DNA from: Fodinibius sp050117475
GTDB lineage: Bacteria > Bacteroidota > Rhodothermia > Balneolales > Balneolaceae
DNA length: 46,874 bases
Reading direction: 5' to 3'
Assembly (NCBI GenBank): GCA_050117475.1
Contig: JASFMR010000017.1
Span: 1-46,874 of the forward strand
Made by a program: the position numbers and the translations under genes. Below, piece after piece: positions 33,365 through 40,993 of the stretch (positions are counted from its first letter, which is position 1; each line of letters starts with the position of its first letter). Under the pieces are notes generated by a model. That model did no database searches. It saw nothing but the letters and a program-made list of their open reading frames with translations, and was not told where the DNA came from.

Positions 33365-34123
33365 ATGGAAAGATCATTACAAGAACTTATAAACGCATAT
33401 TGCGATGAGCCTACCCAGGGATTGCGCGATGCCATCATCACTGAAGCCATACCGTTGGTAAAAAGTATCATAGGCAAAATTCGACGTCCTGACACCCCTC
33501 TGTCGCAGTACGAGGATCTGGAAAGTGCAGGCATCATGGGACTGTTACAAGCCCTGGACAATTACGACTGCAGCAGGGATATCAAATTTAACACGTTCGC
33601 CTATTACCGCATTAGAGGCAATGTTGTTGATTATCTGCGATCCATTGATGAGCTCCCCAGAACGACGCGTTCGACGTATGGAAAAGCTCAACAGGCTATG
33701 AATGAGCTTCAGCAGGAACTTGGGAGACAACCGGAAGACGAAGAAGTAGCCAACCGGCTTGAAATTTCATTGGAAGATTATCAGAAACTTCTGAGCGACG
33801 TTCAAAAAAGGGCGGTCCTGTCGCTTGATCAAGAGGTGTTTGGAGAGCAAGATGGAGTTACCATCAGTCGATACCTGAAAGATGAGGAAGTGGAGCGGCC
33901 GGATGCCAAACTTGACCGACAAAGCATTTCAAAGCAACTGCAAACAGCCATAAAAGATCTCAAAAAACGAGACCGGCTTGTACTTTCATTATACTATTAC
34001 GAGGATTTAACTTTAAATGAAATAGCTGTCCTTTTAGGATTGACAGAGGCTCGAATCTCTCAGATCGTTGGTAAACTACTACTTACTCTAAAATCAACTC
34101 TTCAGACCGAAATTGCCTGGTAA
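33365..34123 (+). CDS. fliA: Flagellar sigma factor FliA (sigma-28)
   Basis: The alternative sigma factor for late flagellar genes. The 252-residue protein has region 2 (YEDLESAGIMGLLQALDNYD, FNTFAYYRIRGNVVDYLRSID), region 3 (RTTRSTYGKAQQAMNELQQELGRQPEDEEVANRLEI) and region 4 (LKKRDRLVLSLYYYEDLTLNEIAVLLGLTEARISQI). It is WhiG/FliA-type and lacks region 1.1. Four matches to its consensus promoter are found in the window (1774, 2874, 20215, 40812). The anti-sigma factor is probably the FlgM-like protein at 5051-5521. It ends the flhB operon and converges with fliR, 61 bases apart. Confidence 0.96.
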   Translation: MERSLQELINAYCDEPTQGLRDAIITEAIPLVKSIIGKIRRPDTPLSQYEDLESAGIMGLLQALDNYDCSRDIKFNTFAYYRIRGNVVDYLRSIDELPRTTRSTYGKAQQAMNELQQELGRQPEDEEVANRLEISLEDYQKLLSDVQKRAVLSLDQEVFGEQDGVTISRYLKDEEVERPDAKLDRQSISKQLQTAIKDLKKRDRLVLSLYYYEDLTLNEIAVLLGLTEARISQIVGKLLLTLKSTLQTEIAW

Positions 34124-34184
34124 TACTTACAGACTGGTCTTACGAAAGTAGTATAACCTGTTCTAAACCGGCGATAATTTTATT

Positions 34185-34961
34185 TTATGCCATTGAGCGA
34201 AGCACCATCCACAGAAAGTCCCACATTTTTTGGAAAAAATGTCCAAAGGCGACAGACGTATAGGGTAAAATCAGTAACAGTAGCGTAAAACCAATGCCCA
34301 ACTTTAGGGGAAGGGCAATGAAGAAAATATTGGCCTGGGGCATAATACGGGCAAAAATAGCGAAGGAAAGATCCAGGAGAAAAAGTACGATTATAAAAGG
34401 TGCCGCCATCTGTACTCCCACTACAAACAGATAGGTCGCGATTTTAATAAATACCGGGGCTGCAAGCGTCACCTGGGCACTTCCTACAGGCACAATATCA
34501 AAGCTTTTGGCTAAGGCCTGTATGTAGTAGGTGTCGCCCCCAATTCCTATAAAAACCAAAATTCCCAGCAGGCCAAAAAGTTGACTGACAATTGATCCCC
34601 GCGCCTGATTTATGGGATCGACTACACTGGCAAAGCTAAGGCCGATATTTACACTCATCAGTTCGCCCCCCATCTGCAAACCAGCAAAAATAAGCTGCCC
34701 GGTCAACCCCATTGCTATCCCTACCAGCGCTTCCTTGAAGACCAGGATGACAACTTCAAGAGTAGAGGCATTCAGTGGAATTGAAGCATGCTGAACCGGG
34801 ATAGAAGGTGCCAGCATCACAGTTAGCACTATTGCAAAAAAAGCTTTTATTCTAAGGGGTACAGAGTCATTTCCAAAAAAAGGAGCCGTTCCGATCAATG
34901 CCGTGACTCTGACAAAAATAAGAAATGCGGTAAGTATAAATCCGATGCTAAAAATCGGCAT
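34185..34961 (-). CDS. fliR: Flagellar export gate protein FliR
   Basis: FliR is part of the FliPQR core of the export channel. The 258-residue protein is almost entirely membrane-embedded and has family features such as FILTAFLIFVRVTALIGTAPFFG, VLTVMLAPSIP, and MGLTGQLIFAGLQMGGELMSVNIGLSFASVVDP. It follows fliQ with 6 bases between stop and start, in the usual fliP-fliQ-fliR order. FlhB is encoded separately on the other strand, not fused to FliR. It is the last gene of the run. I see no clear terminator between fliR and fliA (34124-34184), so the two transcripts may overlap. Confidence 0.95.
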   Translation of the reverse strand: MPIFSIGFILTAFLIFVRVTALIGTAPFFGNDSVPLRIKAFFAIVLTVMLAPSIPVQHASIPLNASTLEVVILVFKEALVGIAMGLTGQLIFAGLQMGGELMSVNIGLSFASVVDPINQARGSIVSQLFGLLGILVFIGIGGDTYYIQALAKSFDIVPVGSAQVTLAAPVFIKIATYLFVVGVQMAAPFIIVLFLLDLSFAIFARIMPQANIFFIALPLKLGIGFTLLLLILPYTSVAFGHFFQKMWDFLWMVLRSMA

Positions 34962-34967
34962 AAGTGG

Positions 34968-35237
34968 CTATCCCGTTATCATTGGAATGAACTCAAAGAT
35001 ACGTGTTGTAAAATCAATGGCATATTGTAACATATATCCGAAAAGGAAAAAGAGAATGATAACCACCAACACCATTTTGGGGATATAAGTTAACGTCATT
35101 TCTTGAATGGTGGTCACTGCCTGAAAGATGGCAATGAGCAAACCAACAATCAGAGTGCCAACTAACACTGGTCCGGCCAATACAACTATCGCCTTTAGAG
35201 CCTCCTGCAACCAATATAATCCTACTTCTGTATTCAT
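34968..35237 (-). CDS. fliQ: Flagellar export gate protein FliQ
   Basis: An 89-residue, two-helix membrane protein of the FliPQR export core. The sequence (VVLAGPVLVGTLIVGLLIAIFQAVTTIQEMTLTYIPKM) is the FliQ signature, and the length is canonical. It lies 22 bases downstream of fliP and 6 bases before fliR. Confidence 0.96.
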   Translation of the reverse strand: MNTEVGLYWLQEALKAIVVLAGPVLVGTLIVGLLIAIFQAVTTIQEMTLTYIPKMVLVVIILFFLFGYMLQYAIDFTTRIFEFIPMITG

Positions 35238-35259
35238 AATAATCTAGATTTGGATTTAA

Positions 35260-36066
35260 CTAGCTGAAACTTTTAATCAATGATTCTACCAACAGGTACC
35301 AGCCGTCACTGAGCACAAACACTAAAATTTTAAATGGCAGCGACACCAGCACCGGTGGCAAAAACATAATCCCCATGGAAAGCAACACAGAAGCAACGAC
35401 TAAATCGATGACCATGAAGGGGAGATAAATCAAGAATCCAATCTGAAAAGCTATTCTGAGCTCGCTGATAACAAATGAAGGAATTACCACATAGAGTGGG
35501 ATCTCCTTTACATTTGCAACACTGTTGATATCTCCCATATCCATGAACAGCAGCAAGTCCTTTTCCCTCGTTTGTTTAACCATAAATTCTTTCATTGGTA
35601 TGCTGGCTTTATTCAAGGCTTCGGTCTGGGTAATTTCATCATTCAAATAAGGTTGTATGGCCTCATTATTAATCTGGTTAAAAGTAGGAGCCATTATAAA
35701 AATCGTTATAAACATTGCGAGTCCGAGCAACACCTGATTGGGGGGCGACTGCTGCGTTCCGAGCCCCATCCGGAGAAAGAAAAAGACGACAACAAGGCGT
35801 GTAAAACTCGTCATCATCGTTATAATGGCAGGGCCAAAGGAAAGGATCGTAAGTATAATCAGTGTTTGTATTGCCAGTGAAAAATCCTCTCCATTTTGTC
35901 CATTGACACTGATGTTGACATTCGGAATTGTACTACCCGCGCCTGCCGAGCTTGCTGATTGGGCCAGTGACGAATTAACACCGATCAGCAACAAAAATCC
36001 AAGCACAAAAAGAACGAAAAAAGCGCCCTTTTTATTAAAAAATTTCCGTTTAATGTGCCCCATCAT
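35260..36066 (-). CDS. fliP: Flagellar export gate protein FliP
   Basis: FliP is the main subunit of the export channel. The 268-residue protein has a cleavable-looking signal sequence (KKGAFFVLFVLGFLLLIGVNSSLAQ), as FliP often does, then TLIILTILSFGPAIITMMTSFTRLVVVFFFLR, LGTQQSPPNQVLLGLAMFIT and the C-terminal RIAFQIGFLIYLPFMVIDLVVASVLLSMGI. These are hallmark FliP blocks. It overlaps the end of fliO by 17 bases, an unusually large coupling overlap, and is followed by fliQ. Confidence 0.97.
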   Translation of the reverse strand: MMGHIKRKFFNKKGAFFVLFVLGFLLLIGVNSSLAQSASSAGAGSTIPNVNISVNGQNGEDFSLAIQTLIILTILSFGPAIITMMTSFTRLVVVFFFLRMGLGTQQSPPNQVLLGLAMFITIFIMAPTFNQINNEAIQPYLNDEITQTEALNKASIPMKEFMVKQTREKDLLLFMDMGDINSVANVKEIPLYVVIPSFVISELRIAFQIGFLIYLPFMVIDLVVASVLLSMGIMFLPPVLVSLPFKILVFVLSDGWYLLVESLIKSFS

Positions 36067-36670
36067 TCTCCAATCCTGCCTGCTTAGCTTTCAAAATAGT
36101 TGCGAAAAGTCTTCCTCCATGTTTCTTCTTACCAGCTTGAGAAGCTTCCGGGCCATTCCAATCTTCTTCGCTATACCGATGAAGCAAGGCCATCCCCGAA
36201 CTGCAAGTGCCCAATACCCAAAATTCATCATTCATCTTAATCACTGATATTTGTTGTCCCGCCACTACCTCTTGCGTCCCTACCGGCAGGAAAACGCCAT
36301 CCGTTTTACTATCTGAAGAAGCGTTCCCCCTTTTGATCCAATACCACAGCCCGCCAATAGCAGCCAACAAGATTAGAAACACAGGTAATGCATTGGAAAA
36401 AGGTGCGCTGCTTTTTTCCCGGGGGGCAACGGCAAGATTCGATAAATTTGAAGACTTCGAAAGCGAATCGCCGGCCGACTTATTCAATGAAACCCGCAGA
36501 CTATCCAGCCGGCCGCTTTGATCTACAACTACCGTTCGACCTGATGTGCCGGCCTGCAATACAACCAACATCCAAATCAGAAGAAAGCAGACCGCTATAC
36601 CCAATACAAACCCCAGGACTTTTTTAGGACGGCTCTGCATCTGTGTTTTAAAAGCTTCCCAATCGATCAT
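36050..36670 (-). CDS. fliO: FliO-like export-gate assembly protein
   Basis: A 206-residue protein just before fliP, where FliO is expected. FliO helps FliP oligomerise. It has two hydrophobic segments (about 19-41, VLGFVLGIAVCFLLIWMLVVL, and about 93-113, NALPVFLILLAAIGGLWYWIKR) separated by a Ser-rich loop, and a C-terminal FliO-type domain with GTQEVVAGQQISVIKMNDEFWVLGTC. Typical FliO has one membrane segment, so the first helix may be a signal anchor or an extra element. The start shares one base with the fliN stop. Confidence 0.82.
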   Translation of the reverse strand: MIDWEAFKTQMQSRPKKVLGFVLGIAVCFLLIWMLVVLQAGTSGRTVVVDQSGRLDSLRVSLNKSAGDSLSKSSNLSNLAVAPREKSSAPFSNALPVFLILLAAIGGLWYWIKRGNASSDSKTDGVFLPVGTQEVVAGQQISVIKMNDEFWVLGTCSSGMALLHRYSEEDWNGPEASQAGKKKHGGRLFATILKAKQAGLENDGAH

Positions 36671-37680
36671 CAGTTCAATTCTCTTAGATGTTCCTGGGTT
36701 GCTATCAGGTTGGAAATGCGAACCCCGAAATGTTCGTCAATAACTACCACATCACCCTGGGCAATGGTATGTCCGTTAACCAGAATTTCGACCGGCTCTC
36801 CGGCCAGCTTTTCCAATTCGATCACAGAACCTTTTACCAGTTTAAGGATTTCACCCAACGGCATTTCACGTCGTCCAAGCTCTACCGAAAGCCTCATTTC
36901 TACATTTTTGAGAATACCAATATTTCGGACTTCCCGATGGTTCTTCACTGCCGACGCCTTATCAAAATTTTCAAATTCAACCTGCTTGCCCTTTACATTG
37001 ACGCTACTACCGGTTCCCCCCTGGCTTATGGCATCCCTGCTCTCCGAAATGCGATCCAGCTCTACATACCCGGCGTAGCGCGAACTTATTGCCTGGTAAT
37101 CCCCACTCAAGAAGGGATTTTCATCCGAAAACTCAACCTCAAACATCTCAAATTTATCTTTGTTGGGGTGAGCCATTGCCACGGACAGCTTCAGTCCCTG
37201 CTCGTCTCCATCCCCCATATCAAATTTTTGTTCGATACCTAAAGTAGCGGTCATATATTTTTGCAAGTTAAACGAACGGTTTAACTGCCCCAATTTTATA
37301 TGTTCTACTTCCGTAAACTTGAGTTCTATCCCGATTTCCCCGAACGAACCCTTGATCACTTCCAACAAATGTGTTGCAAATTCCCGAAACAAGTCTTTGG
37401 TGATTTCGTCATTTTGGGAATCATCTACGTCGAGAATTACCTTCCCCATCGGTGCTATCCAAGCCTCGCTAAACCCCAAAAATATTTCTGTCTCAAAATT
37501 CTCTTCCACAGCACGAACAATAACCACTGAACCTTCCATGGCTTCAGCTCCATCTTCGTTGCTTCCGGTAGAGGAGTCAAGTAACTCAACCTTACATTTT
37601 CGTAGCAATACATTTTTCATAAATACTTCCAGGGCAGGGACATGCTTCTCAACCCCGGTTTTCCATACGCTAAGCTCCAT
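36670..37680 (-). CDS. fliN: Flagellar switch protein FliN/FliY
   Basis: FliN/FliY builds the lower C-ring with FliM and binds export cargo. The C-terminal domain (about 250-336; LKNVEMRLSVELGRREMPLGEILKLVKGSVIELEKLAGEPVEILVNGH) is the SpoA fold shared by FliN and FliM. The protein is 336 residues, far longer than enteric FliN (about 137). The extra 240 N-terminal residues suggest a FliY-type arrangement, but the CheC-like phosphatase motif of FliY is not clear (REFATHLLEVIKGSF is only a distant match). The start at 37680 is preferred: the ATG has GAGGA eight bases upstream, while the GTG at 37683 is only one codon earlier. It lies 10 bases after the fliM stop. Confidence 0.9.
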   Translation of the reverse strand: MELSVWKTGVEKHVPALEVFMKNVLLRKCKVELLDSSTGSNEDGAEAMEGSVVIVRAVEENFETEIFLGFSEAWIAPMGKVILDVDDSQNDEITKDLFREFATHLLEVIKGSFGEIGIELKFTEVEHIKLGQLNRSFNLQKYMTATLGIEQKFDMGDGDEQGLKLSVAMAHPNKDKFEMFEVEFSDENPFLSGDYQAISSRYAGYVELDRISESRDAISQGGTGSSVNVKGKQVEFENFDKASAVKNHREVRNIGILKNVEMRLSVELGRREMPLGEILKLVKGSVIELEKLAGEPVEILVNGHTIAQGDVVVIDEHFGVRISNLIATQEHLRELN

Positions 37681-37690
37681 CACAATTTCC

Positions 37691-38656
37691 TCATTTGGTT
37701 TTTAATGAATTCATCACTTCGAACACCTTTATCGCTTTTTTCCCATTCATATTTCCCGGGTAACCTACCAGCTTCCTTGATCCATTTACCAGTACTTCCA
37801 AAGGCTCGTCAATCGACTGGTTTAGCTTAATGATGTGTCCTTCCTCAATTTTGATGAGCTCTTTCATTGAGATATCAACCTGGCCCAAAATTACCTTAAG
37901 CGGTACACTTACCTGTTTTATATAATTTTCGAAAGCCTTCTTTTCGCGACTGCTTTTTACTGACTTACCGGTCGATTTTTTCGGTTCATGGAATGAATTA
38001 TTCATCTGCTCTTTCAATAGAGCATATGGATAGCAAATTTTTAGCGGGACACTCATATTTTGAACCCTAACCTCAAAACGAATGATAATACCTGGGACAT
38101 GGCTTGAAATCGTTCGAATATTAGCAGGTTTACTCTCGTACACATGATTCAAAATCGTCATGTTCAAGTAGGGGGACCACACATGACTAAGCTCCTTGAA
38201 TATCTTGTTTATGATGCGAGAGATGACCCGCTCCTCGATACGGGTTAAAGCCCGGGATTCGCGGACCGTTTCTTCCCTGCTTCCTCCTTGTCGTTCAATG
38301 CAATGGAGACAGAAAGAAGGATCCATCTCCATCAATGCCCAGTCGCCCAGTTCTTCGATATTGAACAGAAACAAAGCGGTAGGAGGCTCAAGTCCACTCA
38401 GGAACTCGGAAAAAATCACTTCATCGATATCCTGAAGCGAGACCTCCACTTTTTGGCTAATGGAGTCAGTAAATATCCGATGCAAGTTACGCGCTAAAAG
38501 GTCATGAATGCTCCGAAGTGCCCGCATTATTTCCTTGCTGACAAGCTTCGGATGCTTAAAATCATATGGTTTAGCACGCCCCAGGGCATTGCCCGTTGTA
38601 TCGAAGGCAGATCCGGTACGGCTCTCGGCCGACTCCGAAAAAGAGAGATCGCTCAT
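37691..38656 (-). CDS. fliM: Flagellar motor switch protein FliM
   Basis: FliM links FliG to the C-ring. The 321-residue protein has the CheC-like middle (FNIEELGDWALMEMDPSFCLHCIERQGG, then ALTRIEERVISRIINKIFKELSHVW) and a C-terminal SpoA domain (VSVPLKVILGQVDISMKELIKIEEGHIIKL). The N-terminus MSDLSFSESAESRTG lacks the LSQxEIDALL peptide through which CheY-P normally acts on FliM, and no upstream in-frame start fits between it and fliL. It starts 15 bases after the fliL stop. Rotation switching would need another CheY docking site, or be CheY-independent. Confidence 0.92.
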   Translation of the reverse strand: MSDLSFSESAESRTGSAFDTTGNALGRAKPYDFKHPKLVSKEIMRALRSIHDLLARNLHRIFTDSISQKVEVSLQDIDEVIFSEFLSGLEPPTALFLFNIEELGDWALMEMDPSFCLHCIERQGGSREETVRESRALTRIEERVISRIINKIFKELSHVWSPYLNMTILNHVYESKPANIRTISSHVPGIIIRFEVRVQNMSVPLKICYPYALLKEQMNNSFHEPKKSTGKSVKSSREKKAFENYIKQVSVPLKVILGQVDISMKELIKIEEGHIIKLNQSIDEPLEVLVNGSRKLVGYPGNMNGKKAIKVFEVMNSLKTK

Positions 38657-38671
38657 ATTTAAATTTGTTCA

Positions 38672-39175
38672 TTACTGTAATACGTACTTAGTAAAGAACA
38701 AATTCCGTACCGCTTTTTTGCCGATTATACCATTTATCATGATTCCAATCTCCTGCTTGATTTCATCACGCTTGCTCAGGTCGGACAACTCACTCACCGT
38801 TCGATGAGTCAAGATCAGGTTAATCTTATCTGTAATTTTAGCATTTTGAGTATCCAGCATTCCCTTAGCGCTCCCTGAGTTCAATTCTACCACTATAGAC
38901 AGGATTAAATAACGTTCCCCATCTGAATGAGCCGGGTTTATAATAATATTATCAAAGGTGTAATAGACGTGCCCTTCAGTGCTAAATTTACCGAACCATT
39001 CATAAATCTCATCGTAATATGAATTTATGACTGCATAGGCAGCTCCCGCCTGAACCAACAAAATAGCCGCTATAAGGAAAATTTTTCCATACTTGTTTAA
39101 GAAATTACCGGCTTTTTCTTCGGTTTTTTCCTTCTCTGCCGCAGCTTCGCTATTTTTTTGTTCCTCTTTCGCCAT
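38672..39175 (-). CDS. fliL: Stator-associated protein FliL
   Basis: FliL surrounds the stator and supports torque. The 167-residue protein has a charged cytoplasmic start, one membrane segment (about 30-50, IFLIAAILLVQAGAAYAVI) and a periplasmic SPFH-like region with the usual VELNS and ILTHRTVSELSDLSKRDEIKQEI stretches. It overlaps the end of motB by 26 bases, so it belongs to the motA-motB-fliL unit. The length is normal. Confidence 0.92.
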   Translation of the reverse strand: MAKEEQKNSEAAAEKEKTEEKAGNFLNKYGKIFLIAAILLVQAGAAYAVINSYYDEIYEWFGKFSTEGHVYYTFDNIIINPAHSDGERYLILSIVVELNSGSAKGMLDTQNAKITDKINLILTHRTVSELSDLSKRDEIKQEIGIMINGIIGKKAVRNLFFTKYVLQ

Positions 39176-39920
39176 CGTTTATATCAATGGATTTTGATTT
39201 TAATGATTGAACGTTGATTTTTCCCGGCTTTTCTTGCTGATTGGGGTTCTTATAACGGATATAAATTTCTACCCGTCGATTTCGCTGACGGCCTTTTTGG
39301 GTATCATTACTGGCCCGGGGGCGATAGGGCCCATAGGTACTTGCTTTTAAATATTTCGCCTCTATTAAGGTTTTATCGACAAAAAAATCCAAAACTGAAG
39401 TCGCTCTGGCAGCTCCCAGCTCCCAATTCGATTTATACAAAATTGCATTTTCTTTAACCGGACGGTTATCCGTGTGTCCCTGTATCTCGATCTCTTCCAA
39501 ATCTTCAGCGGTATACTCTGTCAAATTTTTACCGATTTTGCTAAGAATTTTTTTGGCTCCCTTTTTCAACTGAGCTGAATAAGTATCAAAGGTAACCGAT
39601 TCTCCCAGGGTTATGCGAACTCCCTCCTCCATGAGGTCAACCTGAACCTCTTCCGAAAGATCCTGATCCTCGATATACTGCTTGAATTCATCCCAGTTTT
39701 TAGCCCTTTGTATTTCAATCTTCAACTGTTCATCACTAAACACAGATTCATATCGCAATACGCCCCGTTTCCCCTGGAAAGCGCCTATGATAGCCTCAAA
39801 TTTACTTTTTTCGACTCCCGGGGTAAAGGTATACAGCACTATGAAGAAAATCATCATCAAGGTGATGAAATCTGCATAAGTCATTAACCAGTTTTCAGAG
39901 CTTTCAGAAGATCCTTCCAT
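39150..39920 (-). CDS. motB: Stator protein MotB
   Basis: MotB anchors the stator to peptidoglycan and carries the ion-binding aspartate. The 256-residue protein has one membrane segment with NWLMTYADFITLMMIFFIVLY; the Asp in YADF is the conserved ion site. The C-terminal OmpA-like domain includes IEIQGHTDNRPVKENA, NWELGAARATSVL and GRQRNRRVEIYI. The family choice between proton and sodium use cannot be decided from these residues alone. It overlaps the end of motA by 37 bases; the earlier start is favoured because MotB needs residues before the WLMTYADF block. Confidence 0.96.
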   Translation of the reverse strand: MEGSSESSENWLMTYADFITLMMIFFIVLYTFTPGVEKSKFEAIIGAFQGKRGVLRYESVFSDEQLKIEIQRAKNWDEFKQYIEDQDLSEEVQVDLMEEGVRITLGESVTFDTYSAQLKKGAKKILSKIGKNLTEYTAEDLEEIEIQGHTDNRPVKENAILYKSNWELGAARATSVLDFFVDKTLIEAKYLKASTYGPYRPRASNDTQKGRQRNRRVEIYIRYKNPNQQEKPGKINVQSLKSKSIDINDGERGTKK

Positions 39921-40759
39921 GAGTTGTTTTGATAATTAATCCAATTTTCATAAAGCTTCTCTTCGCGTGCTTTGTTAAAACTCTGTTCCTGGTAGTACTC
40001 ACGGTATTCGGAACGCTCTTCAGGAGACACAAAGTTTAGCATCTTATTTTCCATCAATCGGGGATTTTCTTCATCTACAATGGAGATTATTGCTGACATA
40101 AACATCCTATTTCGGATAATCTGCATGTCACCCAAATGCTCCAACTTTCCTCCCAATGGATTAAAGATCATATTTGCAAATATCGTCCCGTAAAGGGTTG
40201 TCAACAATGCTACTGCAAGGCCGGCGCCGAGCGATTCCGGATCCTGAATATTTTGGAGCATCAAAATCAAGCCGATTACGGTACCTATCATCCCGAATGC
40301 CGGCGAATACTCTGCCATACAGCTTAAGATGTCCACACTCTTGCGAAGATTACGCCTGGAGCTTTCCAACTGATCCTGCATGATAGTAATAAGTGTATCT
40401 TTCTCGGTACCGTCTACGGCTAGTTGCAGTCCATTTTTCAAAAAATTGTTTTCTACATGCCGAATATCATCTTCCAGCCTTAACAAGCCCTCGCGACGCG
40501 CTTTGCGGGCAAACATATTCATAAGTTCAATATCAGTACGTAAATCATTTTTAGGAGCACTCAAGGTGGAAAACAACAATGAAAACGTACTCTGAACATC
40601 CTCAATACTATAGTTGATGAATGACGAACAAAAAACACCTCCCCCCACAATTATTAATGATGAAAGACTCAAGAACAGACCGATATCCCCCTGAGTCATG
40701 ATGGCCCCGATCACAAGAGTAAATCCACCGGTAAGACCTATAATAGTTGACTTATCCAC
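39884..40759 (-). CDS. motA: Stator protein MotA
   Basis: MotA is the ion-channel stator subunit that pushes FliG. The 291-residue protein has four membrane segments and typical blocks: GLTGGFTLVIGAIMTQGDIG at the start, RREGLLRLEDDIRH in the cytoplasmic loop, and CMAEYSPAFGMIGTVIGLILML followed by LAVALLTTLYGTIFANMIFNP. It begins with a GTG at 40759, with GGAAG 8 bases upstream. It is the first gene after a strong terminator and a sigma-28 promoter, and its message probably runs on through fliR. Confidence 0.96.
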   Translation of the reverse strand: MDKSTIIGLTGGFTLVIGAIMTQGDIGLFLSLSSLIIVGGGVFCSSFINYSIEDVQSTFSLLFSTLSAPKNDLRTDIELMNMFARKARREGLLRLEDDIRHVENNFLKNGLQLAVDGTEKDTLITIMQDQLESSRRNLRKSVDILSCMAEYSPAFGMIGTVIGLILMLQNIQDPESLGAGLAVALLTTLYGTIFANMIFNPLGGKLEHLGDMQIIRNRMFMSAIISIVDEENPRLMENKMLNFVSPEERSEYREYYQEQSFNKAREEKLYENWINYQNNSWKDLLKALKTG

Positions 40760-40811
40760 TTATATGCTTCCATTTTGTTTAATCCGAAAAAAGGCTTTTC
40801 TCCTTGTATTG

Positions 40812-40838
40812 TTATCGGGTCAAAAACCCCTTTCCTTA
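40812..40838 (-). promoter_or_regulatory. Sigma-28 promoter of motA-motB and downstream genes
   Basis: On the minus strand: TAAG (40838-40835), 15 bases, CCCGATAA (40819-40812). This matches TAAA-N15-GCCGATAA in 3/4 and 7/8 bases with exact spacing. It lies 53 bases before the motA GTG at 40759. A strong terminator lies just upstream. Confidence 0.78.
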
Positions 40839-40939
40839 AGCGAGTTTTTTAAAAAAATGGGAATATTACCAAGGCAGGTAGCCGGCTAATATTTATACTC
40901 GGATTAATATGCTCAACCCCAAAGATCCATAAAAATAAA

Positions 40940-40970
40940 GAGCCTGCTGGTGTCTTTAACCAGCAGGCTC
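40940..40970 (-). terminator. Rho-independent terminator after flgE
   Basis: Perfect 12-bp stem GAGCCTGCTGGT / ACCAGCAGGCTC with a 7-base loop, followed on the minus strand by TTTATTTTTATGG. It starts 24 bases after the flgE stop and separates the fliI-flgE operon from motA onward. Confidence 0.92.
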
Positions 40971-40993
40971 CTTGAAAATGTATTAATTGGTCA

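Noticed and set aside
34124..34184. GGCGATAA between fliA and fliR; also sought a bidirectional terminator here
   Set aside because: Spacing to TAAA is only 3 bases, no plus-strand gene follows, and no convincing hairpin was found.
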